Shown: in pieces, positions 35,401 to 48,053 of the stretch
Numbering within the stretch: the first letter of the stretch is position 1
How the letters are laid out: every line of letters begins with the position of its first letter
NCBI GenBank assembly: GCA_920105625.2
Contig: OV050030.1
Span: forward strand, 163,255,863 to 163,319,862
Direction of reading: 5' to 3'
DNA length: 64,000 bases
Origin: Clusia tigrina
Lineage: Eukaryota; Arthropoda; Insecta; Diptera; Clusiidae
Program-made: the position numbers and the translations under genes
Notes under the pieces: generated by a model
The model's input: only the letters and a program-made list of their open reading frames with translations
Database searches by the model: none
What the model was told of the DNA's origin: nothing

Positions 35401-36654
35401 TTTTTGGTACTTCCAAGACCGAATTAATTTTTATTTACCCCTGACTTCCAAAAAATAAACGTTACAACTCAGTATTTTAATTTTTAAACCTGGCTTGATA
35501 ATTCCACTTACTTCAAAAAATCTCATATGACGAAATCATTGAACCCCCGGATATAAATGTATTAAATCTTTTATTTTAATCATTATTAATTTACTAAATT
35601 ATACTCAACGTCGACTTCAATGTATACCAACTGAAGTCTGCCCCAAGATAAAGCCCATAAACTCATCTTAAACACGTAATTTTCACTTTGTTTCCGTTTA
35701 TATTATTTATCATCAACCTAGCTGCACTTGAAGGCAATAAGGTTGATTTTCTAAACAAAAGCGTGTAATAGTATACCAATACGTTTTCAGTTTTATTATT
35801 TAGTAATACAAACATTACCCAACATAAAAAGACAAATGTGGCGTAAATGCCGTAGAGAAAACAAATTTACACAAAAGTATAAAAATTATACTAAATTAAT
35901 TACACAACTATTGAACGTGAATACAGATTATTTATACCAGTAAATATTTACGTTTATTTTGGTACTACTTTTCAATGAACCCATTTTGACTAAGGGGTTC
36001 GATTTCACGAAATTATTCTCCATATTTTTCTTCGCAAAAAAACAAAATTTTCAAACACAAAGAATGATTACAGCACTACGTCTCTATTTTCAGCAAAATT
36101 TCCAATTTCTTTCTTTTGCGTTTCCGTGCAAAATATTAATTAAACATTATTGCGCAAATCGTAGTTTCGAAATTACGCAAACTTTGATGCAACAACCCGT
36201 GTTGTATGCACCTCTTGAAGTATTCTTGCCTAATACCCTAATCTTACACTGTTAAATATTTAAATCAGTGTTAAAACAAAATAAATGTCCCTACCGACAC
36301 ACACAAACACACATTCCACTACCAAAAAATTCTCACAGCTAGGACGACATAAATAGACCGTCCGATCATCCTGACGATTTATGTTTGCCCATACAAAGCT
36401 GCGTTCAACAGCGCAATCGCGCCTGTACGCTGCAACTTATTTGACCAGCGCTACAACGCCTTCAGGGTCGCAGAAGTATCTACTTATATTTCGCTTCAAT
36501 AAAATAAATACTTGCAATTTCCTTTGTTCCGTTCATTTTCTTCGATCTTCGTGCCTTGTTGTGATGCTGTTTTTTCTCCTATTCCTGGGTTTGCTCCTCG
36601 AAGATTCCTAAATACACTTGGGACGGTAGGTCCTTATTCCGGCTGCACCAATTA
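35400..36654. other. Leader region of element C (5' LTR to gag)
   Basis: About 1.2 kb, mostly AT-rich, with only short frames. A + strand frame at 35959-36255 is not recognised. The leader is long for the family, so an unrecognised insertion may be present (about 35520-36300). Confidence 0.35.
36632..36654 (-). promoter_or_regulatory. Primer-binding region of errantivirus C
   Basis: Minus-strand TTGGTGCAGCCGGAATAAGG follows the 5' LTR by 3 nt and resembles Gypsy-type TGGYGCAG primer sites. The tRNA species is not assigned. Confidence 0.55.
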
Positions 36655-37103
36655 TGTTGGGGTATTGCGTGGTGTGCCTCGCTTAGATTCTGCTCTTGCG
36701 CGAATAGAAACGCATTCGAATTTAGTTTTTAGAAGAAGAGCTCATTTATTTGTAAACCTACTGCTTATATAATATTTACATTCATATTGTTGTATCTTAA
36801 CGTTCTTCTTTATTATTTCTAATTGCCCTACAACGTTATTTGTAATTGCCCTACTCTTTGGTTGGCACCTTCTGCTATTGGCCGCTAATGCAATCATCGA
36901 GTGGCACACTTTTGGAAAATGCTGACTAGTTAAACAATTGTCAAATGCGCGCACCTAAAACCATACAATACACTTTTACTTAATAATAACATTTTCATTA
37001 CAGTATACGTGCACCTTACGGCTATGCACGTTGATTATTTTATTAATAACAAAATCTAATAGCAACTTGGGTTTAGCGGACATTGTGAGTTTGACTCACA
37101 ACA
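36655..37103 (-). repeat. 5' LTR of errantivirus C
   Basis: 449 bp, ends TGTTGTGAG...CCCCAACA on the minus strand. TATATAAGCA lies at 36771-36762 and AATAAA at 36750-36745, the same arrangement as in the LTR of element A. Confidence 0.9.
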
Positions 37104-37107
37104 TCCC

Positions 37108-37640
37108 AGAATCTGGCTAGCTGTTGATCGGTGGAGTCTGGTTGGGTTTAAGTGACGTGCGTACTGAAGACGGCAACAGGCTCGCTGGGAATAGGTACCG
37201 TAAGTATCCACCCGAATACCGTCTCTTGGGCTCATAATGAGCCTGCAACTCTTTTGCATATGCCGCCTAGGGTAATGTGTGTGTAGAGATCTGCACCGAT
37301 CAGGAGATCGAGACGTCGTTGAGGTTGAGGGCTTGAGTCGGCCAGCTGGAGCTCTTTTAAAAGCGGGTATTTCGAGCTGTTTAGTTGGAGGTTCGGTATA
37401 TCGCCTGTTAATTCAGTGAGTACTAAAGCAGATGCTTTAATTTGGATGGTGGGGTTGATGTGGGAGGCCCACACGAAGTTGCACATTACGCTGTCTGAAT
37501 ATCTCGGCATACACTGTCTTGACTGGCAATCGGAGCTGAATTTGGAATTGTTCCGAGATGAAGGAACCCTCGGACCCAGGATCAATCAACGCTCTTGCCG
37601 CGTACGAGATGCCCTCGTGGCCGATTCATACAATGGCTGT
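37108..37640 (-). pseudogene. Bel/Pao 1 aspartic protease region
   Basis: The minus-strand frame 37585-37232 contains LDLLIGADLYTHI, the hallmark of the Bel/Pao protease region, and just upstream DPGSEGSFIS in place of the usual DSGS motif. The following sequence is in another frame and is cut by element C at 37103. Confidence 0.78.
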
Positions 37641-37649
37641 GCCGAGCAT

Positions 37650-39050
37650 TATCTATCTTGAACTCATTGAGGTTGGGGAATTTCCCTTTGTATTCATCGG
37701 AGCCTGAGACTTAATCCGGGTGGTGTGAGCCTTCGGATTTTCTTTAAATGGATCTGTGTGGGTTGTGGGGCGAGGGTCTGGATGGTGGGCGGGGTACTGA
37801 ATTGACGTGTCTGAGGGGACATGCAGCAAGGTGTGATTATTTATACCACAAACAGCACATCGGAATTGACTTGTACATTCGCGGGAAGACTGAGATGTTG
37901 CTAAACAATTGTAGCATAATATTTGTTGTCGGGCGGTCGCCCATTTTTTTTAGGAGTACGTGGATTGGAATCGGTTGCACTCTTTTATGGTGTGGTTTGG
38001 GTCTGACAGATGGAACATGTATTGAACGTGTTCTGGATTGATGGGGTGTGAAGCTGAGATTGTTGGAATTTTTGGGTTGCGTGTGTTTGTTGTACCTCGA
38101 TGGTGGGTACATAGTCCGTAACTCTGCTACGGTTTCAGAGGTTTGGTATCTACATACTGGTCAAGAACTAGTCCATTTGTTGCCACTTGGGTATCTCCGT
38201 CTTCTCGTGGATTGTTTGTTCCCACATTCAAAGGGTGACGTCAGGTATACGTGTGGAGCACAAAAACACCATTATGGCATCCTAATTGGTGAGGTTAATT
38301 TGATTGACACATAGTGTGGAGATACAGTTGCTTATGTCGCTTTGTAAGCGTTTTATTTCTCGCCCCGATTCTTCTCGCCCCGATTCTTCTGTCACTGATT
38401 TTCTTCTGAAATTGAAGTGCACTTTCAATTGGGTATTCACCAAGAGGCGGGAATCTTCATACCTATCAACTAGGTTGGACATTTTCCTTAGCTTCTCCTG
38501 TGGTTTTCTCTCGGAGGAGAAACAGTATTTCCATAGGGTTCTCCCGGGCATAGTTTATATACAAGGAGGTGAACATGTCACGAAACGATGGCCAGGCTAA
38601 ATAGTCCCTCGCGAAAACATCTGAAACATAAGGGAGCAAGTTGAGGTTGTGCACATTTGTTGTTTCCTCGGTGGGAGGGGGGGTTGGAATTGGATTTTAG
38701 CCTTTGGGCCCATTCTCGCATCTGCGCCTCGCATGTTATATATTTCCGACTGCATTGGAAGTATTTAACCTATACGGGCTCCAACTTGCCTTTGTCGTTC
38801 ACCGCGGCCTCTACCGAGTTAAGGCATGCGCTGTACGCCTCTTTCACCGAATTCCACGCTGATTGCAATTCTTTTTCGTCCAGTTCAATCTTGAATTGTG
38901 TACGAAATTCATGGGGAGGTCATCGAAGTTTAAAGTGAACTTGGTGAGGTCATCTGTTAACTTGATAAATTTTGTTAAAGCGGTCATTGTGTGTAGGCGT
39001 TACGTGCGGGTAGTGATTAAATCGATGGCAGAATTACTAAAGGGAACCGT
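37650..39050 (-). pseudogene. gag: Bel/Pao 1 gag
   Basis: Minus-strand fragments show the Bel gag core: YLAWPSFRDMFTSL (about 38610), then a block around SRLLVNTQL and SREIKRLQSDI (38470-38290), and a damaged zinc-knuckle region with CCLWYK and SHLAACP (about 37860-37810). Frames change at least three times. A 15-bp tandem duplication (TCTCGCCCCGATTCT, twice at about 38357-38386) repeats an EESGR-type segment. Confidence 0.72.
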
Positions 39051-39059
39051 GTCCAAATT

Positions 39060-40113
39060 TAAACTCGTGCAACGGAATGTGGGGGGGGGGTCACGGTTTC
39101 AAAAAATAAATATACTTTTGACGGAAAAGGGGCACGCTGTAAAGAGAATTGGAGTTCGTAGGTGCACGGTGTAAGAAGATACTTTAAACACCGTTAACGG
39201 GAATTGTAGGGGCACGGCTTTAGAGATAGACACACGTGCAATGGAAGTAAACAGAAATTGTAGGGGCACGGTTTCGAATTAGAAACATGTGCAACTAAAG
39301 AGGAGTGTTATTTAAAAATAATAATAATAAAAATTGTAAACACTACCCTGTTAATTTTACCTTGGTAATTAGAGAGTTTCAAGTACAAAGGCAATATTAA
39401 AAAAAATGCTGGAAAAGAAGAGGTATAAAACTTCCAACGCGAAGGCGACTACGAATTTAAATGGAAACCAGCGTGGTTTATAGCGGCGCAATCAACTACG
39501 TGCTAAACTTTTTAGCATGCCGAGGTTGGCAGCTATTATACCTTTTTTATAACTGGACTATGTACATATGTGAAACTACCACAATGCCATACATTTTAAA
39601 TGAACACATCGGGGTGCATGTACTTACAATTCTGAGTAGCTGTGTTACGCAATGGTGTGGGAGTCGTGACGGACTTTACGGGGTTATATTATAGGAGCAC
39701 AGCTTTTAACTATAAACGGCACATGAAACGTGGTTAGATCATATGGGCACGGCGGTAAACCATAAACAGCACAAGAAATCGAAGAATCTGTTCCGTGCGA
39801 GAAACTCTACGACCGACTGTAGGTGCTTGGAGCACTTACGAATTTGAAGAAGGTCGCACAAAGGAGAAAAACAAAATGAGACTTAAACGAAGCTGCGAGT
39901 TTCGTATGTAATATACGGAGTCTATTAGCAGACGTAGTCAACAACTCTGGTAAGGGGGGTTAGTGGGCACACTTCACTTAAGAGTAGACAGAAAGAGTTA
40001 GAAAAAATGTATTTACGTTCATTTCTAAAAATATGTATATATAGCGGACTGTATAATAGTAAAAAGAGAAAAATAGGGCGGAACTTACTTGGAAATCCGG
40101 TTAGAAGGACCAA
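39060..40113 (-). other. Bel/Pao 1 leader with loose GGGGCACGG repeats
   Basis: Between gag and the 5' LTR. GGGCACGG-type boxes recur at about 39131, 39210, 39266 and 39755, roughly 55-80 bp apart in the first group. No coding frame. At the right edge the minus strand reads TTGGTCCTTCTAACCGG, the primer-binding site. Confidence 0.5.
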
Positions 40114-40470
40114 TGTATATTTGGGTGTAGTTCCTAAATTATCTATGTTTACTTATTTGTTCACCTTTTCTATTGCACAGACTCTCTCTATTTAGTTAAT
40201 ATCTTTTGTTGGTTTTAGTTGTTATTTACAGTCGATTGCATAGTTTATTATTTCAATTTGAATGAGAAGTTTTCTTGGAAGCGCAGACGACAGAAAGAGT
40301 TAGTCAATACAGATTATGGAAGGAACGGAGAAGTTACTTCGCGGCGGGTTTTACGGCAAGTGACCGATCGTCCAATGGTAGGAACGCTTTTAAGTTGTCG
40401 ATGTCTCCACAGCATGCCGCTCTCCGAATTGAGATACGACACATGGTGTCGCTCGCACCGTGTAGCGACC
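40114..40470 (-). repeat. 5' LTR of Bel/Pao element 1
   Basis: 357 bp, partner of 24719-25073. The minus-strand end ATATACA abuts the primer-binding site; the outer end reads GGTCGC instead of TGTCGC. Confidence 0.82.
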
Positions 40471-40552
40471 AGCGGACGTGGCTCTGACTGCCAGGTTCCC
40501 CTCGAGAACACTATCAACAAATAAATGTAACCAGTTCAACACCGAGTAAAGA

Positions 40553-40759
<207 letters not shown>

Positions 40760-40764
40760 TTCAC

Positions 40765-41240
40765 CAACAAAAAATACGCTACTTATATTAACAATGTGCA
40801 ATTACCATATTCGATGGAGTACTTAATATTACACTTGATGCAAAACTTGGTTGGACCGAACACTTGAAAACGAAGCAAGAAGAGTTAGCATTGAGATACA
40901 ACAAATATGTACTAAGTAATCTGAGCTATGACAAAACTACAATCTACAACCAAGTACTCAAATCGATATAGATATTGAACGCAGCTTTCGGGCTGTGTTC
41001 GCAATAGCTATTTAAGCATAATCTAAAGATTCTGAAACAAAGTTTTAAGGTCCATTGTTCATGCGCCTTGGTGCATATGGAACACTGCCCTCCATCGCGA
41101 TGTAGATGTTGATACAGTCGGTACAACATGTAAAAAATTACACAGGTCACAAAGAAAGGCTGAGAAGTCATGTCAACCCAAAAGCTTATCCACTTTACAA
41201 TACTAGCACTTTGCAAAAGAGATTACCTACAATCTAACTT
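40765..41240 (+). pseudogene. Jockey-type LINE ORF2, 3' end only
   Basis: Reading the + strand in shifting frames: a thumb/C-terminal block (LDAKLGWTEHLKTK, then LRYNKY, near 40840-40910) and the conserved tail (LKILKQSFKV, then a block equivalent to APWY...LHRDV, near 41020-41100). Everything 5' of it is replaced by the (TA)n tract. Confidence 0.65.
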
Positions 41241-41785
41241 ACCTATCTTACCAGACACAATCCGTACTGTTAACCAGCTTAGAATATATATACTCGTATA
41301 TATTTGTTATTGGAAGTAAATCGCTTGTTAGTTAATATAAAACTAGTTAAATAATAATTTTAAAAAATTATCAAGAAGTACTTGGCAAACGACAAAATAA
41401 AAAAAATTGTTTATCAAGAAGTATGTACTTAATTTATATCAAGTAATACTTAAATTTCAACGGAAAATTTTTGGCCTCTATGCAACAAGGGATTCACAAA
41501 TACAAATCTCTACAGACATCTCAGAAAAGGAGTTGTGACGCATGAATCATCAATGAAGCATTAAAACTAATTAAAATTCCGAAACTAAAACTATGCACCA
41601 AAAACTGGCCACCAATCTAATGGTGAGAGTCCCGCACACGGAACATCAAAAACTCCACATATGCTATAAAACCATGATTAGTTAAAAAAATACCCTTTCA
41701 AAGCGAAATTCTTCTATACCATCAACAGATACTTAAAATAATAGTAATCGGACTAACAGATTACAAAATAAATTTCCTAGACTGG
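41241..41785. other. Unassigned AT-rich sequence
   Basis: Probably 3' UTR of the Jockey fragment followed by host or unknown sequence. No gene seen. Confidence 0.3.
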
Positions 41786-41861
41786 ACAATTATTAACATT
41801 ATTATCGTTGAGGGGATGTTGCACTGCGACCTATAAGATCTATTGTGCCCCCTTCGTGGAC

Positions 41862-44800
41862 CTAGAGTATTTCTCTTAGCCCAATTCCCTCGATGAATTG
41901 GAGTATTGGTCCTACTTCACGGAGTCTGAGTTCTTCATCGAGTATGATGAATACGCCAAGGTGTTTCCTTCTCTTGTGCCTCAGGGCGGGGCAAGTTCCT
42001 AACACATGTTGTGCGGTCTCGTCCTCTTCCTTGCAGACCCTACAAAGAGCATCAGGGAGAATTCCCAGTATTGTTAGGTGATAATTCAACCTACTATGTC
42101 CTGTTAGCAGTCCCGTAATGATTCTCAAGTTGTTCTTCGTTAGATTCATACAGTCCTCGTAGCATTTTGGGTCCCAAGCGCTAATTTGGAATGTGATAAC
42201 CCCGATAATTTTTCCCAGTATAATCTTCTTTGTCTATCCTCTTCTTAACAGATAATACGGGAGATGTTACCCGATCCTAATCCACAGAATGGTTCGGGTC
42301 CTACAAATGGAGATGATGCTCCTTTCCTGGCAAGTTTGTCTGCCATCTCGTTTCCATTAATCCCTACATGCCCCGGAACCAATAGAATCTACACCTGATT
42401 GAGTTTGCCTAGGATGTTCAGCTTATCAGTGCACTTCATCACCAGTTTTGATGTAACTTGGTGAGATTTATGTGCTTTGACAGCTGCCTGGCTGTCAGTC
42501 AGTATTGCTATTCTGCGGTTCCGATAGTTTCGTTCGAGATTGAAGTGCGCACATCTATCTATCGCGTATACTTCCGCTTGAAAAATAGAGGTGTTCTTAC
42601 CTAAAGGTTCAGAGTATCTTTTCCCTGGTCCAAATACACCCGCCCCGGCTCCATCGTCAGTGAGTGAGCCGTCAGTGCACCATGTCATCATGTACTGGTC
42701 TACCTTGTATGTTTCTGACAATCCCAACCTTTTTATTACTAAGTTCAGTTTTAAAATGTTTCTTAAAGCTGAACGTTGGGAGTAAGCTGAATTTGGCATC
42801 GAAATTTCAGGAAGTTGCTGAACGAGAAGTTCTGTCTTCCTTTGATTAAGATAACTATCTGTGCTGGTGACGTTTCCAGCTACCCTCAAAATCGCGCTCC
42901 TCGCTTGGGACTGGATATAAATATGAAGAGGAGTGAGATCCAAGAGTACCTCCATTGATACCGTTGGACATGTTCGCATAGCTCCCGTAATACATACACA
43001 TGCAAGTCGTTGTATCTTGCTAAGAGTGTTAGTTACTGTCTGCTGATTCGTACAGTTTTTCCAGACTAATGCCCCATAGGTTATCATTGGCCTGACAATT
43101 GCTGTGTATATCCATCGCAGGAGTTTGTGTGTACAGCCCCAGCTTTTGCCCGCAATAGTTATACACGTCATGAAAGTTTTGATAGCTTTCTGTTTAATTT
43201 GCTCAATGTGGGGTTTTCCACAATAATTTTTGATCTAAGACGATTCCCAAGAATTTTGCTTCTTGCTGAAGTTCTATCTCTATACCTTCTAAACGGATAG
43301 GTTTAAGATGCGCGAGTTTATACTTTCTTGTGAATGGTACTAACGTTGTTTTTGCTGGATTAATATTCAGGCCAACCTTGGCGCACCATCTCTTCGTTAG
43401 TTTAAGTCCTAGCTGAATTCTATCACATAGAGTATCCTCAAATTTGCCTCTATGACTATGTCGTCCGCATAGCCCTGAAATGACAGACCATTGTTTTCTA
43501 ATTCCGCCAATAGCTCGTCTATTACTATACTCCACATAAGTGGCGATAGCACACCTTCTTGTGGGCAACCCTGTGTGGTGTTAGCGACTATACTTCCTGT
43601 ACTAGTTGGTTTTTCTACCTTCCTAGTATGAAGCATATTGCTCATCCAAGAAGCTAGAGTATTGTCAACCCCTCTTCTTGTAAGAGCTCTTCTGATAACG
43701 TCATGTGAAGTATTGTCAAAAGCACCTTCTATGTCTAGGAAGGCGCATAGCGCCGTTTCCTTCTTTCCTAAGCTATCCTGCAGTAAGTTCGTCAGCTGGT
43801 ATAGTGCAGTTTCAGTGGAATGCCCTGCTCTATATGCATGCTGACAGGAGTGCAGCGGGTTTCGTATTAAAACCGTGGTCCGGATGTAGTTGTCTACTAC
43901 CTTCTCTACAGTTTTTAGAGCAAAGGATGTCAGGCAAATTGGCCTGAAGGATTTCGGATGAAGGGGGTCCCTCTTACCTACCTTCGGCAAAAATACCACC
44001 TTTGTCCTTCTCCAAATATTAGATATGTAACCTAGCGCTATATTGTTTCTTGCTATTCTTTCTCGTCAATGGACCTAATAGCTGCTCTATACCTTTCTGG
44101 AGTAGGGCAGGAAAAATTCCGTCTTCCCCAGGTGATTTCAATGGTTTAAAAGTGTTAACTGCCCATCTAATCCTCGGTTCCGGGCAAATTTTGCTTGCTA
44201 TGATCCATTCATTCCTGCTTATTCGTCCCAGATTTTTAGTGTATTCTGTCCCTGCTGCCACATATGTGGAAGATCCTGGGAACTGTGTATCAAGAAGTAA
44301 TTCTACTCTCTCTTCTTTATTTTCGGTGAAGGAACCTTCATCTTTTTTAAGGTTGGTGGATGATATACTACTGCCTTTGGCAATCACTTTATAGAGTTTT
44401 GAAACCTCAGTGGTGTGCTCAATGCTTTCGCAAAGATTTCTGAAACTTGTGCGTTTTGCTTCTCTAATCTCTTTGTTGTAGAGTGTTAGAGTCCTTCTGT
44501 ATTCAGTCCAATCCCCGGTAATTTTTGATCTATTAGATAGCTTACGAACCTCAGTTCTTAGTTTCTTTAGATCATTGTTCCACCAAGGTACGTCCTTGGT
44601 AGAACTTACCTTGCTTATTGGACAGCTGTCTTCGTATTAATCACTAATTGCTTTATTGAGACTTTCTACCGTAGTTTCGAGTTGTATTTCGTTTCTGATG
44701 CAGTCGCCTAATTCGACTTGCCTTAGGTTTGCATTCAGATTGCTTAGATATTTTTCCCAGTTTGTTTTCCTCGGATTCCTTAAAATTCTTTGCGTTAATT

Positions 44801-45539
44801 GCAACCACTCTCTGTCAAATCGTAGTATCCTATGATCGGACATTGATGGTTCATTGGATACTATCCAATTCTTAACAAGACTAGAGCACCAGGTATTTCC
44901 TAAGGTTATGTCTAAGACTTCTTTCCGTACGCTAGTTACGAAAGCGGGTGTGTTACCCACATTGAGAATTTCTAATTTATTACTAATGATAAATTCAAGA
45001 AGGTACTTACCACGCTTGTGGGTGTCTGTGCTGCCCCATACCTCGTTATGCGCATTGGCATCACATCCAAGTATTAGAGGTTGCTTCTTCCTTGCATAGT
45101 ACTCCACCAGTTTGTAGACAAGCTCGGGTGGGACCCGAGTATCTTCCCCTGGTAGGTATCCTGGTGCAAATACAACTTCACGTGTACACCTGTTGATATT
45201 GATCGGGATCTGCACCGCTACAAGATCTCTAGAGAGAAACTCTCGAAGACATAAGTATTTCATATTTTTCATTAGTACTTTGCAGGCTCTTGGGTTATCA
45301 CACCTGATGTCCCATATTACCTGCGTATCAGATGCAACCAAACCTCTGATTTGACCCCTGAATACCCAGGGTTTCTGTGCCAGCACTATGCTCAGGTTGG
45401 ACTTGATTGTTGTTCTAGCGATGATTGCCGAGGCGGCCTTCGCATGATGGAGATTAATTTGAGCAACTCTAATGCTGGCCATCTCCACGTTATTGTTTTG
45501 ATTTCTTCTCCTTCGTATCGCACTCCGCCAGGGCATCAT
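41862..45539 (-). pseudogene. LINE copy A ORF2: endonuclease, RT, RNase H
   Basis: Endonuclease 45539-44637 (300 codons; QINLHHAK, LGCDANAHNEVWGS, SDHRIL motifs) ends in a TAA where the family should read through. RT in two frames: fingers 44387-44019 and palm 43999-43409 with DIEGAFDNTS and GYADDIVI (active-site Asp pair intact). After another frameshift, 43568-43203 and 43171-42389 give the thumb and RNase H (TDGSLTDDGAG, ILTDSQAAVKA). The last part (42149-41862) has a CCHC-type knuckle (CRVC...H...C). At least four disruptions, so not active. Confidence 0.87.
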
Positions 45540-46349
45540 CGATGTCTGACAGGAGTACTTTGTCGGAGTCTTCTACTTCAGCGGTCAGTTTTAGCGCTGT
45601 TAGGTTGATGGCATTGATACCTTCGCTTTCGACAGCTAGAACGCTGACTTCGGCTGTCGGCCTCTCGCTCCTGACCACTTCTTCTGCCACCTCTTTTAGG
45701 ATCTCCTTTGCTTCGCTGAGTTTTGCTCAGGTATGGCCACTGCATCTGGAGGATTATCTATTACACGTCCTTTGTGTAGATGGACGGGGATCTTGCCAAA
45801 TCTGTAGGCCACTCTACAATCCTTGGTATTGATCGCTTCCAGCGATTGGTCATCAATGCTGATCGTTAACAGCTTGCCGTTCTTCTCGTCCTTGCTACTG
45901 AAGATTCTCCAGTCCCCTTCCAACCAGATAGCTTGGGTAACGTCGTCTTCACCCATAATGCAACTGCATCGGTGGAACAATCGATCAGGATGAAGCCTGG
46001 TCGAAAGTGGATGCCCTCAAATTCCAGTTCGGTTTCAGAACCCTTGAACATTTCTTCCATAAATAAACTTTCGAGTTGCCCCTGCTCCTCACGCGAAAGG
46101 ATGACCTCCGGGAAGGACTTTGGTATTACAGCCAGCCTAACGCCTTTGGTGACGCTTGGCGTAACTGACACCCGCCTTCCTGGTGGCCGCCTCTGGTTTC
46201 GGTGCAGGTTTTGGCAAACTTCTCTTCATGGAAACCCCTGGTGCATTATCACAAGCCCTGCTTTTTTTCGCGGAGTTACCCTCAGTTGGACTGATTTCAA
46301 TAGCGCCCCTTTTCCTTACGGCAGATGTGCTCTTAGCGCGATTGAGCAC
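45490..46349 (-). pseudogene. LINE copy A ORF1 (DUF4780-like), truncated and frameshifted
   Basis: Fragments: a basic Ser/Lys-rich part (46349-46137), the conserved core (46171-45866: LAVIPKSFPEVILS, then FRPGFILIDCS), a continuation in another frame (45980-45696: WRIFSSKDEKNGKLL...LHKGRV) and an acidic C-terminus (45690-45490) overlapping the ORF2 start. The true N-terminus is found only in copy B. Confidence 0.72.
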
Positions 46350-46354
46350 TTTCT

Positions 46355-48053
46355 GTTACAGGAGTGCAGCGGGTTTCGTATTAAAACCGTGGTCCGGATG
46401 TAGTTGTCTACTACCTTCTCTACAGTTTTTAGAGCAAAGGATGTCAGGCAAATTGGCCTGAAGGATTTCGGATGAAGGGGGTCCCTCTTACCTACCTTCG
46501 GCAAATATACCACCTTTGTCCTTCTCCAAATATTAGATATGCAACCTAGCGCTATATTGTTTCTTGCTATTCTTTCTCGTCAATGGACCTAATAGCTGCT
46601 CTATACCTTTCTGGAGTAGGGCAGGAAAAATTCCGTCCTCCCCAGGTGATTTCAATGGTTTAAAAGTGTTAACTGCCCATCTAATCCTCGGTTCCGGGCA
46701 AATTTTGCTTGCTATGACCCATTCATTCCTGCTTATTCGTCCCAGATTTTTAGTGTATTCTGTCCCTGCTGCCACATATGTGGAAGATCCTGGGAACTGT
46801 GTATCAAGAAGTAATTCTACTCTCTCTTCTTCATTTTCGGTGAAGGAACCTTCATCTTTTTTAAGGTTGGTGGATGATATACTACTGCCTTTGGCAATCA
46901 CTTTATAGAGTTGTGAAACCTCAGTGGTGTGCTCAATGCTTTCGCAAAGATTTCTGAAACTTGTGCGTTTTGCTTCTCTAATCTCTTTGTTGTAGAGTGT
47001 TAGAGTCCTTCTGTATTCAGTCCAATCCCCGGTAATTTTTGATCTATTAGATAGCTTACGAACCTCAGTTCTTAGTTTCTTTAGATCATTGTTCCACCAA
47101 GGTACGTCCTTGGTAGAACTTACCTTGCTTATTGGACAGCTGTCTTCGTATTAATCACTAATTGCTTTATTGAGACTTTCTACCGTAGTTTCGAGTTGTA
47201 TTTCGTTTCTGATGCAGTCGCCTAATTCGACTTGCCTTAGGTTTGCATTCAGATTGCTTAGATATTTTTCCCAGTTTGTTTTCCTCGGATTCCTTAAAAT
47301 TCTTTGCGTTAATTGCAACCACTCTCTGTCAAATCGTAGTATCCTATGATCGGACATTGATGGTTCATTGGATACTATCCAATTCTTAACAAGACTAGAG
47401 TCCCAGGTATTTCCTAAAGTTATGTCTAAGACTTCTTTCCGTACGCTAGTTACGAAAGCGGGTGTGTTACCCACATTGAGAATTTCTAATTTATTACTAA
47501 TGATAAATTCAAGAAGGTACTTACCACGCTTGTGGGTGTCTGTGCTGCCCCATACCTCGTTATGCGCATTGGCATCACATCCAAGTATTAGAGGTTGCTT
47601 CTTCCTTGCATAGTACTCCACTAGTTTGTAGACAAGCTCGGGTGGGACCCGAGTATCTTCCCCTGGTAGGTATCCTGGTGCAAATACAACTTCACGTGTA
47701 CACCTGTTGATATTGATCGGGATCTGCACCGCTACAAGATCTCTAGAGAGAAACTCTCGAAGACATAAGTATTTCATATTTTTCATTAGTACTATGCAGG
47801 CTCTTGGGTTATCACACCTGATGTCCCATATTACCTGCGTATCAGATGCAACCAAACCTCTGATTTGACCCCTGAATACCCAGGGTTTCTGTGCCAGCAC
47901 TATGCTCAGGTTGGACTTGAGTGTTGCTCTAGCGATGATTGCCGAGGCGGCCTTCGCATGATGGAGATTAATTTGAGCAACTCTAATGCTGGCCATCTCC
48001 ACGTTATTGTTTTGATTTCTTCTCCTTCGTATCGCACCCCGCCAGGGCATCAT
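46355..48053 (-). pseudogene. LINE copy B ORF2, endonuclease and RT fingers
   Basis: Nearly identical to copy A: endonuclease 48053-47151 (300 codons, same premature TAA), RT start 46901-46533, then 46513-46355 ending at RNPLHSC, where the sequence jumps into copy A ORF1. A few substitutions separate the copies (for example Arg to Gly near the start, Cys to Asp near residue 218). Confidence 0.87.

Larger units (their letters stand above)
25733..37103 (-). mobile_element. Errantivirus-type Gypsy element C, nested in Bel/Pao 1
   Basis: Two LTRs (25733-26151 and 36655-37103) flank gag, pol and env remnants in minus orientation. TCCC lies directly outside both ends (25729-25732 and 37104-37107), a 4-bp target duplication as expected for Gypsy elements. 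It is the same family as element A. All genes are broken, and a Helitron (28536-31885) sits between pol and env. Confidence 0.9.
24719..40470 (-). mobile_element. Bel/Pao element 1, internally deleted and split by nested insertions
   Basis: LTRs at 24719-25073 (3') and 40114-40470 (5') in the same orientation, ends TGTCGC...ATACACA on the minus strand. The sequence following the 5' LTR (TTGGTCCTTCTAACCGG) resembles Bel-group primer-binding sites. Gag (39050-38250) and protease (37630-37232) come first; after the inserted element C the coding resumes at 25732 with what resembles the C-terminal end of Bel pol. RT, RNase H and the integrase core are absent, so they were deleted before or during the insertion. 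I see no matching 5-bp target duplication at the outer ends. Confidence 0.8.
41790..46352 (-). mobile_element. I/LOA-type LINE, copy A (3'-proximal, 5'-truncated)
   Basis: Minus-strand order: ORF1 (starting inside it at 46349), endonuclease, RT, RNase H, C-terminal zinc knuckle, and a 3' end with a TAATAATGTTAATAATTG-like tail near 41793-41812. RNase H plus this ORF1 type fits the I/LOA group; the exact family is not assigned. It is joined head-to-tail with copy B at about 46353. Confidence 0.85.

Noticed and set aside
44050..44394. 114-codon + strand frame, with an identical-looking one at 46564-46908
   Set aside because: Shadow of the LINE RT on the opposite strand; it is duplicated only because the LINE segment is duplicated.
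45933..46403. 156-codon + strand frame
   Set aside because: Antisense of LINE ORF1 and crossing the duplication junction; no independent support.
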